Positions 17,443 through 26,447 of a stretch of DNA of 64,000 nucleotides are shown here, piece by piece. Origin of the DNA: Brucella rhizosphaerae. GTDB taxonomy: Bacteria > Pseudomonadota > Alphaproteobacteria > Rhizobiales > Rhizobiaceae. Position 1 is the stretch's first letter. Every line of letters starts with the position of its first letter. The stretch lies in contig NZ_NNRK01000023.1 in NCBI RefSeq assembly GCF_002252475.1, forward strand, positions 55,606-119,605. The letters run 5' to 3'. The position numbers and the translations under genes were made by a program. The notes beneath the pieces were generated by a model. That model searched no databases and had not been told where the DNA came from. It was given only the letters and a program-made list of their open reading frames with translations.

Positions 17443-18945
17443 TTACACCATGTGCTCGACCAGTTGCACCTGCGACGGCTTTGCGCCGGACGGTGCCGGA
17501 ATACGGGCAGTGACTTCGCCATCCCGCATGACCAGAATATTGTGCGACAGGCCTATTGTTTCTTCGAGCGTGTCAGCGATGAGAATGATCGCATAGCCAT
17601 CGCGGCTTAACTGACGCATCAGGCGAAAGATTTCTTCCTTTGCACCCACATCCACACCGCGCGTTGGATGGTCGAGGATCAGAATGCGTGAACCTGCTGT
17701 CAGCCACTTGGCCAAAACAACCTTCTGCTGGTTGCCGCCGCTCAGCGCCTGACAAAGTGCATGAGGACCAGGTGTGCGGATTGAGAGTTTCTTGATCCAG
17801 TCTTCGGCCAGAGCCGTCTCACGATGATGCTGAATACCGACCGGGCCTTCCACAACATCAAGGCGCGACAGCGTGATGTTGGAAGAAATCGGCATCATCA
17901 TAACAAGGCCTTCAAGCCTGCGCTCACTTGGAATATAGCCAATGCCGAGCCCCACAGCTTCTGTAGGATTGGCAAGCTTCACCACCTTGCCATGCAAGAA
18001 CATTTCACCTGAAGTCGGTGTCTCAAAACCGAAGAAACTGCGGATCAGCTCTTCACGCCCTGAACCGATGACGCCTGCAATTCCAAGTATCTCGCCTTCG
18101 CGCAGCATCAGATCAACATTGCGATATTTGCCCGCACAGGAGAGATTGCGCGCCTCCAGCGCAATCTTATCGCTCGGCTCCGCTTGTTCCGACTCCAGAT
18201 AATATTCGGTATGCATCTCGCGGCCCACCATGATGCGATGCAAGTCAGCACCATCGACGCCCGCAGCCTCCATCGTGGCAACGCCCTGGCCGTCCTTCAT
18301 CACATAAATGCGGTCGCTGATTTCCAGCACCTCATCAAGGCGATGAGATACAAACACGAAGCTAGCACGTGATTTAAGCGCCCGGACACGATCAAACAGA
18401 ATATCGATTTCCGATTGCTCCAGCACCGATGTCGGCTCATCGAGCAGAATGATCAGATCGCCATCGACACGATCGGCAAGCGACAGTGCCTTGGCAAGTT
18501 CTACCATCTGACGTTCTGCAAAGGAGAGATCCCCGGCAAGACTTGCCGGATCGGCAAGAATACCGACCTGTTTCAAATGCCTGGCAGCGGCCTCGTTCAT
18601 CTTGCGCCAGTTCACAAGTCCAAAGCGGATGAAACGCTGTTCCTGACCAAGAAATATATTCTGGGCAATCGAAAGGTTCAGCAACAGCGACTGCTCCTGA
18701 AACACCATAGCAACGCCTTGCTCGTTCGCCTGTTGGGGCGAGTTGACGGCGAAGGGCTTGCCATTGCGGGTAATCGTTCCCGCACTTGGACGCTGAGTCC
18801 CTGCGAGAATGCGCATCAGGGTTGATTTACCTGCACCATTTTCGCCAACAAGGCCAACAACCTCGCCCGGATGAATTTCCAGATCCACGCCCTTAAGAGC
18901 ATGAACACTGCCAAATGATTTTGTCAGTCCACTGATCGTCAACAT
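17443..18945 (-). CDS. CUT2 sugar ABC transporter, duplicated ATPase
   Basis: This 500-residue double ATPase has Walker A 'GENGAGKST' in the first half with the signature-like 'LSFAERQMVELAKAL', and 'GVIGSGREEL' plus 'LSGGNQQKV' in the second half. It lies 3 bp from the stop of the upstream permease. The architecture is that of RbsA/MglA/XylG. It energises import by the permeases at 16454 and 18949. Confidence 0.93.
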   Translation of the reverse strand: MLTISGLTKSFGSVHALKGVDLEIHPGEVVGLVGENGAGKSTLMRILAGTQRPSAGTITRNGKPFAVNSPQQANEQGVAMVFQEQSLLLNLSIAQNIFLGQEQRFIRFGLVNWRKMNEAAARHLKQVGILADPASLAGDLSFAERQMVELAKALSLADRVDGDLIILLDEPTSVLEQSEIDILFDRVRALKSRASFVFVSHRLDEVLEISDRIYVMKDGQGVATMEAAGVDGADLHRIMVGREMHTEYYLESEQAEPSDKIALEARNLSCAGKYRNVDLMLREGEILGIAGVIGSGREELIRSFFGFETPTSGEMFLHGKVVKLANPTEAVGLGIGYIPSERRLEGLVMMMPISSNITLSRLDVVEGPVGIQHHRETALAEDWIKKLSIRTPGPHALCQALSGGNQQKVVLAKWLTAGSRILILDHPTRGVDVGAKEEIFRLMRQLSRDGYAIILIADTLEETIGLSHNILVMRDGEVTARIPAPSGAKPSQVQLVEHMV

Positions 18946-18948
18946 GGC

Positions 18949-19971
18949 TTATTTCACAATCTTGAAGCGTGTGCGGCGCGTGGCATAGGCGACCGCTCCG
19001 ATAATCATCAGACCGAGAACTGCTTGTTGCAGGTAAGGCGGAATACCGAGCAAAACCATGCCGTTAGCCAAAACAGAAACGATGAGAACACCAAGCAGCG
19101 ATTGCAGAACACCACCTTGCCCACCCAAAAGCGAGGTTCCGCCAACCACAACAGCCGTAATGGTGGTGAAGAGACGCCCGGTGCCAATATCGGCATTGCT
19201 CTGCCCCAGTTGCGCCGCTGCAAGCACGGCACCAAGCCCGTAGAACGCGCCAGCCATTGCAAAGACGAAGAGCTTGGTACGCAGCACCGATACGCCGGAT
19301 AGAACCGCAATGTCCTCGCCGCCGCCAAGGGCATAGATGTGGCGACCAAGACGCGTGTGATTTTGCACGACCCAGGCGACAAACAGCGCCGCAAGTGCAA
19401 TCCACACAGTGAAAGGAAGACCTGCGAAACGCTCCAATGCGAAACTCCGCACTGCTGCTTCTCGAATCGCAATCGTTCCACCCCCGACTATCAGGGTAGC
19501 GATGCCAAGCCCGATGAACCACATGCCAAGCGTGACCATGAAAGATGGTATCCGCAGGATGACATGCAGCAGCCCGGAAAAGGCTCCCATCGCAGCTCCG
19601 ACCGCAACCGCCGCAATTACACCGACAATACTGCCAAACCACGAACTGTCTGCTGCCACCAGCGAAGCCAGCACCACCCCCGCCAGTGCCATGACGCCTT
19701 CAATCGAAAGATCGATACTGCCCAGCAGGATCACGAAAGTCGCACCGAGTGTCAGAACGACCGGAATTGCGGAAGCAGATGCAATGCGTATGAAGTTGTT
19801 GACCGAAAAGAAGTTTGGGCTGATCAACCCCAGCCCCACGCAGAGCACAAGCAACACGATAAGCGGTGCGAGCCGGCGCATCAGCTCCGGCAATCTGCTT
19901 TGGAGGCCGTTTTTAGACATGGCTACGCCCTTAGCGTCAGCCGGAGTGAAATCCTGGCTCGCAACTCTCAT
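18949..19971 (-). CDS. CUT2 sugar ABC transporter permease (first permease of the system)
   Basis: 340 residues from the ATG at 19971, which has AGGA 8 nt upstream; an internal ATG at 19920 preceded by AAGGG gives 323 residues and begins nearer the first hydrophobic segment. Family motifs are 'LLGSIDLSIEGVMALAGV' and 'GGTSLLGGQGGVLQSLLG'. It is translated before the ATPase and after the binding protein. The start choice is unresolved. Confidence 0.9.
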   Translation of the reverse strand: MRVASQDFTPADAKGVAMSKNGLQSRLPELMRRLAPLIVLLVLCVGLGLISPNFFSVNNFIRIASASAIPVVLTLGATFVILLGSIDLSIEGVMALAGVVLASLVAADSSWFGSIVGVIAAVAVGAAMGAFSGLLHVILRIPSFMVTLGMWFIGLGIATLIVGGGTIAIREAAVRSFALERFAGLPFTVWIALAALFVAWVVQNHTRLGRHIYALGGGEDIAVLSGVSVLRTKLFVFAMAGAFYGLGAVLAAAQLGQSNADIGTGRLFTTITAVVVGGTSLLGGQGGVLQSLLGVLIVSVLANGMVLLGIPPYLQQAVLGLMIIGAVAYATRRTRFKIVK

Positions 19972-20036
19972 ATACTTTTCCTGTCAGGCAATATTCCGCC
20001 ACGTATGACGGGAGGTTTCAGACCGCGACGGGCTTA

Positions 20037-21122
20037 TCAGCCCTCGCGGATCTGTCCGCTTGCACGTCCCCAAAGGTCCTTGAAATCAAGGTTTGGTGTG
20101 TTCTTGATGTTATTTTCGTAGAAATCATCGACGTTGTCTTTCGTCACGACCAAAGCCGTTCCGTAAAACTCGCGGTGATCTTTCGGTTCTTTCGATGGAT
20201 CAAAGACCCCGGCGCGTGCGCTGTAAGGAATTGCAAGCCCCATCGCGCCCTGCCAGAACGGGTCGGAAGAAACGGTCGCTGCAAATTCGCCATTCTTCAC
20301 AGCTTCAACTGCCGTTCCAATACCATCAACGCCGGTGATCGGTATCTGGCCAGCAAGACCTTCCGCGCGCAAGGCTTCCAATGCGCCAATACCCATATCG
20401 TCATTGGCGCACCAGATGCCCTTAATGTCATCGCCAAAACGCGTGAGCCATGCACTGACAACGTCGAACGCCTTGCTCGATTGCCAATCAGCAACCTGAA
20501 AATCAAGGAGCTGAACATCAGGATGCGCAGCCAGCGCTTTCTCAAGACCGGAGCGGCGATCGATAGCAACGGTATTGGACAGCGTGCCACCAAGACCCAG
20601 AATGCCGCCCTTGCCGCCAATGGACTTGATGAGGATTTCCGCAGTTTCAGCACCATAACGCTGACCGTCAAAGCTCACATGAGCAACGTAGTATGGATCA
20701 TGATCCCACGGATGCAGATCAGCAGGCTTGTTCCACTGCGTCAGCACATGAGCCTTGGCCGCGACGCAAGCTTCCACGATTGGGCGCGCATCGGCTGCAT
20801 CATTTGGATCGACATTGATGATAGCATTACCGCCAGTGCGTGCGAGGATTGCACGGATATCGGCAATGCCCTTCTCGCTGTCGCCTTCGGTAACAAGCGT
20901 CACATAGTCAAGGCCAAGCGACTTAGCGAAAGCTTCGCCGCCCTTGTTCCAGGCTGCGTGATATGGATTGGACAGCGAGCGGATCGCGTTGACCAGCGTC
21001 GGCTTCTCTTCAGCGAGTGCGCGCAGTGAAGACATACCACTGAAAGCTGAAAGAGCGCCAAGACCGGCTGCACCCTTCATGAATGCACGTCTGCTGAATG
21101 GCTTTGTACGAATAAGGGTCAT
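20037..21122 (-). CDS. CUT2 sugar ABC transporter binding protein with Tat-type signal
   Basis: The 361-residue protein starts with 'KPFSRRAFMKGAAGLGAL', a twin-arginine signal (S-R-R-A-F-M-K), so it is probably exported folded by the Tat pathway. The mature part is a type I periplasmic binding fold: 'RSLSNPYHAAWNKGG', an 'AIINVDPNDAA' strand, 'WCANDDMGIGALEA' and 'ITGVDG'. It is the first gene of the second sugar operon, whose start lies next to two palindromic operators. Its Tat signal contrasts with the Sec signal of the binding protein at 8178. Confidence 0.9.
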   Translation of the reverse strand: MTLIRTKPFSRRAFMKGAAGLGALSAFSGMSSLRALAEEKPTLVNAIRSLSNPYHAAWNKGGEAFAKSLGLDYVTLVTEGDSEKGIADIRAILARTGGNAIINVDPNDAADARPIVEACVAAKAHVLTQWNKPADLHPWDHDPYYVAHVSFDGQRYGAETAEILIKSIGGKGGILGLGGTLSNTVAIDRRSGLEKALAAHPDVQLLDFQVADWQSSKAFDVVSAWLTRFGDDIKGIWCANDDMGIGALEALRAEGLAGQIPITGVDGIGTAVEAVKNGEFAATVSSDPFWQGAMGLAIPYSARAGVFDPSKEPKDHREFYGTALVVTKDNVDDFYENNIKNTPNLDFKDLWGRASGQIREG

Positions 21123-21332
21123 GTGTTTCCTCCCAAAACACGCATTGACTAGCTAGTCATTTGCGTTGCATAGCTATGCAAAGTGAAGCTATGTCGTCAA
21201 TAGGAAATTTTCAGGAAACGTGATCTGACACCTGGGAAGACTTCCCAAATCCTTGAAAGCCTTTGAACATAATGGCAAAACAAAAACTGATGATTGTTCA
21301 AAAACAGGACAAAAAAACGCGAAGGATATGGA
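21123..21332. promoter_or_regulatory. Divergent promoter region with two perfect palindromic operators (21146-21159, 21166-21181)
   Basis: TGACTAGCTAGTCA (14 bp) and TTGCATAGCTATGCAA (16 bp) are both exact palindromes sharing the core TAGCTA. Their centres are 21 bp apart, about two helical turns, so two repressor dimers would sit on the same DNA face. Symmetric sites with a central purine-pyrimidine step are typical of LacI-family regulators, and the lacI gene at 21333 diverges from here. They lie just upstream of the binding-protein start, where bound repressor would block transcription. Confidence 0.8.
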
Positions 21333-22361
21333 ATGAAGCGTGACAAGCCCTACGCATCCTCCACAGATGTGGCAAGACTGGCAGGCGTTTCCCAATCCGC
21401 TGTTTCCAGAACATACAAGCCCGGCGCCAGTGTGTCGCCAGAGACACGCAAGAAGGTGATGGCCGCAGCGGAAGAACTTGGCTATCGCCCAAGTTTTATT
21501 CCCGGCATCATGCTCAGCCATCGCTCGCGTCTGGTGGCGGTGGTGATTGGCGGACTGTATAATCCATTTTATTCGACTGTTCTTGAGACTTTTTCCCAAA
21601 GGCTTCAGGATGAAGGTTGGCGCGTGCTTTTGGTCCACGCCAATAGCGGCCACACATTCGATGACATTGTTCCAATGCTTGCCGGTTATCGTGTCGATGC
21701 AATCGTCAGTGCGTTGGCCGTGCTGTCGCAAGAAGCCGCCGAACAATTATCGCAGTTGCGTGTGCCTGTGATCTCATTCAACACGCCGTTTTCCGATGGT
21801 TGGGTTCATTCCATCAGCTGCGACAATATTGGCGGCTCTCGCACAATGGCGCAGCATTTCATCCAACGCGGCGCAAAGAAATTTGGCTACATCACCGGAC
21901 CGACGGACAGTCAGGCGAACATCGATCGCAAGCTCGGCTTTTTCTCAGCAATCGAAGAAGCTGGTTTGGATCAACCGCTTATTCTTGAAGGGAATTTTCG
22001 CTATGAATCCGGCTATCAGGCGATAAAGAACCTTCGCGATATCATCAGCTCATCCAAAGACCTTCCAGACGCAATCTTCTGCGCTAACGATCTCATCGCA
22101 CTCGGCGCGATGGATGCCCTTCGTCAGGAGTTTCAGATCAATGTTCCCAACGACATTCTCGTTGGCGGATATGACAATATCGCCGAAGCTGGTTGGGCCT
22201 CCTATAATCTGACCACACTGGTCCATGATGGCCCGCAGATGGTCGAGAAGGCGATAGAGATTCTCTCAGAAAGTGAGCCAGGAAAGCTTTCAGATTTAAA
22301 CCAGCAATCAGTAATCGCCTCCCCATTGATCATTCGGAACAGTACGGGCGGAATACGTTGA
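21333..22361 (+). CDS. LacI-family transcriptional regulator of the second sugar operon
   Basis: The ATG at 21333 has GAAGGA upstream and gives 342 residues; the frame is open further upstream to a TTG at 21294, which is less convincing. The N-terminal helix-turn-helix is 'STDVARLAGVSQSAVSRTYK', followed by the hinge 'AAEELGYRPS'. The effector domain resembles periplasmic sugar-binding proteins, with 'FCANDLIALGAMDAL' and 'VGGYDNIAEA'. It faces the transporter operon across two palindromes and is very likely its repressor, responding to the transported sugar or an intermediate. Confidence 0.93.
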   Translation: MKRDKPYASSTDVARLAGVSQSAVSRTYKPGASVSPETRKKVMAAAEELGYRPSFIPGIMLSHRSRLVAVVIGGLYNPFYSTVLETFSQRLQDEGWRVLLVHANSGHTFDDIVPMLAGYRVDAIVSALAVLSQEAAEQLSQLRVPVISFNTPFSDGWVHSISCDNIGGSRTMAQHFIQRGAKKFGYITGPTDSQANIDRKLGFFSAIEEAGLDQPLILEGNFRYESGYQAIKNLRDIISSSKDLPDAIFCANDLIALGAMDALRQEFQINVPNDILVGGYDNIAEAGWASYNLTTLVHDGPQMVEKAIEILSESEPGKLSDLNQQSVIASPLIIRNSTGGIR

Positions 22362-22495
22362 CCCGAAACCGCCCGTTCCACTGCCGATTGTTCAGTTGTT
22401 GCTGCGTTGCTGTAAAAATGCGGGTAAAACAGTAAGAACAGACTGAAGAACACGCCTGAAACTGCTAGTAGTTGAGGTGGATATAAGGAGATATC

Positions 22496-22861
22496 ATGCG
22501 CTCGACTATCATGGCAGCTATGGTGCTGGCGGTTACGGGAACTGCGACGGCCGCAGAGAAGCCAATCGACACTTATTATGCTCGTTTAAGCGAGCGCGAT
22601 CACTATAGCTCATCCGGTCAGCGCCTCACCAAAGTGGCAGGCATTGTCAGACAGGATCGGGCCAACGTCCACCAGTTTGGCAAAGCCGATGCGGAAGATG
22701 AGAAAGACAAATTCTTCAACAGCAAGGATAACCGGGCCAAGCTCGAGAATATGCTCGCCAATGTCCGTATTTCACCGATTGATCAGGCGACCATCATCAA
22801 TGCTACGCCGTTGATTTTTGTTGAGGTCTACCCGACCTATGTCATGATTACGATGAAGTAA
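22496..22861 (+). CDS. Small secreted protein of unknown function
   Basis: 121 residues with an ideal AAGGAG ribosome site 7 nt before the ATG. The first ~20 residues form a Sec signal peptide ending in 'ATAAE'. The mature ~100 residues are rich in charged residues ('DAEDEKDKFFNSKDNRAK') and end with two hydrophobic strands ('TPLIFVEVYPTYVMITMK'). There is no cysteine after the signal, so it is not a lipoprotein. It does not belong to either neighbouring operon. I do not recognise the family; a small periplasmic protein is the safest description. Confidence 0.75.
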   Translation: MRSTIMAAMVLAVTGTATAAEKPIDTYYARLSERDHYSSSGQRLTKVAGIVRQDRANVHQFGKADAEDEKDKFFNSKDNRAKLENMLANVRISPIDQATIINATPLIFVEVYPTYVMITMK

Positions 22862-22865
22862 TCCT

Positions 22866-22899
22866 GTTGAGACGCGGGCATCATCAACCCGCGCTCAAC
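22866..22899. terminator. Bidirectional terminator between convergent genes
   Basis: GTTGAG-A-CGCGGG (22866-22878) pairs with CCCGCGCTCAAC (22888-22899), with a single bulged A. The plus strand continues with ATTATTTT. It overlaps the last codons of the acylase gene (stop at 22884-22886) and serves the small secreted-protein gene. Confidence 0.65.
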
Positions 22900-25220
22900 A
22901 TTATTTTCGTGACGGTCGCCGCATCGATGCTCTCTTGCGAATAGAGCAGTGGAACAGGCTTTCCTTCGTGCCAGTTCCTGAGAAGATCGGAATAATGCCG
23001 CGACGCTGGTAATCCGGATTGGCCCGGATTATTGACAAACAGACTGTTGTCCCAAGCCCCAACATCGATAATCATTCGCACTGACGGCCCCACGACCACC
23101 GAAAAATCACTCAACCTATAATTGGCATAGTTGAGTGTGGAGCTACTGCCCCCCAACGCGATAGGGCCCAGCGACCAGTGATTGTCCGTCAGTGACTGAA
23201 GTGGGTGGCGAAGTTGGAGCGTGTGAATGCGTCCCCACGCCCATGTCGCCATATCCTCACCCATCAATGAAATACATTCCGCCCAAGCATCCGCAAGGCT
23301 TTGGCGAATAGCGTTAATATGTTCGCCAGTCGAGGCCGCAGTTTCCAGCCATGAGGCAATGCTAGGCGCATCAAACGGCATGAGCAGTGGAACGACCTCC
23401 GGAGCAGCCCTCATTGTTCGAGCAGCAAGCGCACCGAGATGTTTGCTCAACCATATTTCGAAAAGCGCGGCGGCAGCGGAATCAGCAGAGAGGTCTCCGT
23501 CCCAATTCTGGAGAAGCGTCCAAGCCTCTGTTTCCTCGTCATGAACAGGCAACGCCCTCAGACATTTCAACAAACGGGCAGCGATTGGCGAAGATGTTGA
23601 ACATTGCAGTCGTGCACAATCCTCAAGCGAAATAGGTTCCCTGCGGGATAGTTGACTGTGAAGCGTGTCATGACGGCTACTATCCAGCCACTCATAACCG
23701 ATAGCGGGATTTGAGACAGTCCAATCGTCCGGGACATTCATGGCATTAGCTGTCGCAACAAAACCGCGTGGTGGATTGACTTCGTACGGACCTGCTTCGG
23801 GTGCGATATAGCCGCTCCATTCATAGCGCCCATCACCCGGAACAGGCAAAAGGCCATCCCAATTGTTCCTGATGGGTGTGGCGCCGGACGGCTTCCACGC
23901 AATCGTATTCGTTGTATCAGCATAGATATGATTGACTGAGGGGCAGCCCCAACCTTCGAGTGCACTTGCATACTCGGAATAGGTTTTCGCCCGCATGACA
24001 GACAAGCTCGCCATATATGGTGCCATACCCGCATCCATCCAGACAGTCCTCAAACCAAATGCACGATTATTCTCGTGGTCCTGATAGAGAACTGGGCCAT
24101 GCCGTGTGAATTTCAAATCAACTGTCTGGTCAGGATATCCTTTGACCGGAATAGTTTCGGTAATGGTTCTGAACGTCTCCCAACCATCCTGATAGGCATA
24201 TTGATCAGGATCGTTTTCATCGGTCTGGTAGATATAAATGTCTTCCTGATCTGCGCCGAAAATGGTGAGCCCGAAAGCAGCAGTACCGTTATGTCCCATG
24301 GATATTCCGGGCACCATAGGTTCGCCTGCGCCGATCAAATCCAGACCTGGCATTGTTAGGTGAACGATATACCGGATAGAGGGCAAAACATGCGTACGAT
24401 GTGGATCAAGGGCCAGTATAGGTCGACCTGTTGTGGTCTTTTCTGCCGATATGGCCCAATTGTTTGAGCCTTCTTCAAAAGAAGCCCGCACGATCTCACC
24501 TGATGATGAGATTATCGTCCATTGATCTGCCTCGACCAGGGTTGCGACAAGCCGTTTCTTTGAAAAAGTGGCTGGACTTACAGCTAGCTGAAAGTCGCGC
24601 AACACCCTGTCGGTCATGACGCTGGGATCAAAACCGTCAACCGGTTCAGGCACCACCCCGTATGATAACTCCTTACGAAGCATATCAAGCTCCGCTCCCA
24701 GTTCCACACCAGCGATTGCCATGACTTTGGAACGCAGAAGTTCGGACGATGCATTGCGTGTCAGCGAGTGCGTACGCACACGCACCACATCTTCCGGCTT
24801 CCAGCGATCAGGCTTGTGACCAAGGAGCGTAAATTCAGGAGGAAGCGGTATCTCGCCTGAATTGCAAGCATCCACATAGGCGTTGATACCTTTGGCAAAA
24901 GCGGTGCAGATTTCCTCTGAATCCGGCCCATATGCCTTCCATTCCAACGCCATGTCGCCGCGGTAAAGAAGCAACCGTGCGGCCTTATCCTGCTCCAGAT
25001 AACCGGGCCCAAAATCACGTGCCAACAAACCAAGTCCACGCTTGCGCGCGATATCGATCTGCCAAAGACGGTCACGCGCAGCGTTCCAGCCTTGCGCAAA
25101 AAAGAGATCATGGAGGTTTTCTGCCCTGATATGAGCAATGCCCCATTGATCTACACGGATTGTGACATCGTTTTGCAGACCCGCAACGCGGGCTGCGGTT
25201 AATCTTGTTGAATCGGACAT
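22884..25220 (-). CDS. Penicillin acylase-family N-terminal nucleophile amidohydrolase
   Basis: This 778-residue protein belongs to the penicillin/cephalosporin/homoserine-lactone acylase family. The autocatalytic cleavage site is Gly251-Ser252 in 'EEGSNNWAIS', so Ser252 would be the N-terminal nucleophile of the beta subunit and the first ~251 residues the alpha subunit. The segment 'PGISMGHNGTAAFGLTIFGAD' downstream is conserved in the family. Family members usually carry a signal peptide; here the N-terminus (MSDSTRLTAARVAGL) has none, suggesting a cytoplasmic enzyme. It is the last gene of the dipeptide-transporter operon, which fits hydrolysis of imported N-acyl amino acids or peptides. 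Beta-lactam activity is not implied. Confidence 0.88.
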   Translation of the reverse strand: MSDSTRLTAARVAGLQNDVTIRVDQWGIAHIRAENLHDLFFAQGWNAARDRLWQIDIARKRGLGLLARDFGPGYLEQDKAARLLLYRGDMALEWKAYGPDSEEICTAFAKGINAYVDACNSGEIPLPPEFTLLGHKPDRWKPEDVVRVRTHSLTRNASSELLRSKVMAIAGVELGAELDMLRKELSYGVVPEPVDGFDPSVMTDRVLRDFQLAVSPATFSKKRLVATLVEADQWTIISSSGEIVRASFEEGSNNWAISAEKTTTGRPILALDPHRTHVLPSIRYIVHLTMPGLDLIGAGEPMVPGISMGHNGTAAFGLTIFGADQEDIYIYQTDENDPDQYAYQDGWETFRTITETIPVKGYPDQTVDLKFTRHGPVLYQDHENNRAFGLRTVWMDAGMAPYMASLSVMRAKTYSEYASALEGWGCPSVNHIYADTTNTIAWKPSGATPIRNNWDGLLPVPGDGRYEWSGYIAPEAGPYEVNPPRGFVATANAMNVPDDWTVSNPAIGYEWLDSSRHDTLHSQLSRREPISLEDCARLQCSTSSPIAARLLKCLRALPVHDEETEAWTLLQNWDGDLSADSAAAALFEIWLSKHLGALAARTMRAAPEVVPLLMPFDAPSIASWLETAASTGEHINAIRQSLADAWAECISLMGEDMATWAWGRIHTLQLRHPLQSLTDNHWSLGPIALGGSSSTLNYANYRLSDFSVVVGPSVRMIIDVGAWDNSLFVNNPGQSGLPASRHYSDLLRNWHEGKPVPLLYSQESIDAATVTKIMLSAG

Positions 25221-25313
25221 AGCCGCACCTCAGGTGTTTCCTGAAAATAAGTAAAACAAACAGGCAGAGCGGCTCCGATGATTGTATTTTATCAGAAACC
25301 ACTCTTTTACAAT

Positions 25314-26447
25314 TTATTCGAGTCCCAGAAATAAGCCCGCGTGAAGACGGGCACGTTCCACCAGACTATCCTCGAAAATATGCTCGCCCAAAGTATGCAG
25401 GCCCTCACCGCGTACACCGATGGAATCGAGCGTTGGCACACCAAGCGCACCGGTGAAATTACCATCAGAACCGCCGCCCGAACTCTGAGCGGTCATGGTG
25501 AAACCGATTTCCTTGGCAACATCGTTGGCAAAGTTGAAGAGCTTCATATCCTGTGGCTGTCCCGGCTCCCAGACGGGTCGCGTCACACCGCGCGTAACGA
25601 TCAACTCGACATCGTCTTTGGTACCGGCAAGAGACATGATGCGCGCAACACCGTCTTCCAGATCTTTCTGGGTTTTGGCCATGCTGAGCGCTTCGGCATT
25701 ACAGCTCGATGAAACACAATTGACCCATTGTCCCGCTTGAATAACCCCAACCGAGAAGGTGCAGTCATCAGTCGTGAGCGCTTCGATTTCGATTATTTTT
25801 TCCGCCATGCGCCGGATTGCCGAACGGCCTTCCTTCAACAACCAACCCGCATGACTTGGCTTGCCTATAGTCTCAAGATTGTAGCGCGCTATCGCATAGC
25901 GTCCGACAACAGCACCGCCATCACGCCGCGCAGGTTCGGGCACCAGTACATATTTGTTCTTGAGGGCTTCCTGCTCGATCAGATCACGCGTTGAAGGCGT
26001 CCCGACCTCTTCATCAGGTGTCAGCAGGAAGGTGACAGGCAGCTTGGTTGCAAGTCCGCTTCTTGCTATCTGTCGCATGGCTTCGAGCGCCACAAAATTT
26101 CCACCCTTCATATCCTGAATACCAGGGCCATAAATCCTGCCGCTCTCACGGCGATAAGGATTAATGTCGATCACGCCAAGCGGATGAACCGTATCGAGAT
26201 GTCCGGAGACCATAATTCCCGGCTTACCTTGGTTTGCATGCGGAAACCGTGCGCGCAGCGAGCCGCCAAAGCCCATACGCCCCGGAATAAACTCAATGCT
26301 GGCACCCGCAGCCGCAAAATCATAGGCAGCCGTTTCAACCATACGATTGACGGCAGCCGCATCAAATGTCGGGCTTTCCGTTTCAATCCACGGCCGCAGA
26401 CGTGCAATCATGCCATCAAGATCAAAGGGTAATTCATGCGCACTCAT
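25314..26447 (-). CDS. M20 family metallopeptidase, carboxypeptidase G2/ArgE-like
   Basis: A 377-residue M20 amidohydrolase. Metal ligands are visible as His in 'VSGHLDTVHP', Asp in 'GIQDMKGG', the Glu pair in 'TPDEEVGT', Glu in 'VPEPAR' and His near the C-terminus in 'LHTLGEHIF'. An internal dimerisation domain starts near 'IGKPSHAGW'. The closest style is glutamate carboxypeptidase (CPG2), which removes C-terminal Glu from acylated or folate-like substrates. Its start overlaps the stop of the other M20 gene by 4 bp. No signal peptide, so it probably acts on imported substrate. Confidence 0.88.
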   Translation of the reverse strand: MSAHELPFDLDGMIARLRPWIETESPTFDAAAVNRMVETAAYDFAAAGASIEFIPGRMGFGGSLRARFPHANQGKPGIMVSGHLDTVHPLGVIDINPYRRESGRIYGPGIQDMKGGNFVALEAMRQIARSGLATKLPVTFLLTPDEEVGTPSTRDLIEQEALKNKYVLVPEPARRDGGAVVGRYAIARYNLETIGKPSHAGWLLKEGRSAIRRMAEKIIEIEALTTDDCTFSVGVIQAGQWVNCVSSSCNAEALSMAKTQKDLEDGVARIMSLAGTKDDVELIVTRGVTRPVWEPGQPQDMKLFNFANDVAKEIGFTMTAQSSGGGSDGNFTGALGVPTLDSIGVRGEGLHTLGEHIFEDSLVERARLHAGLFLGLE

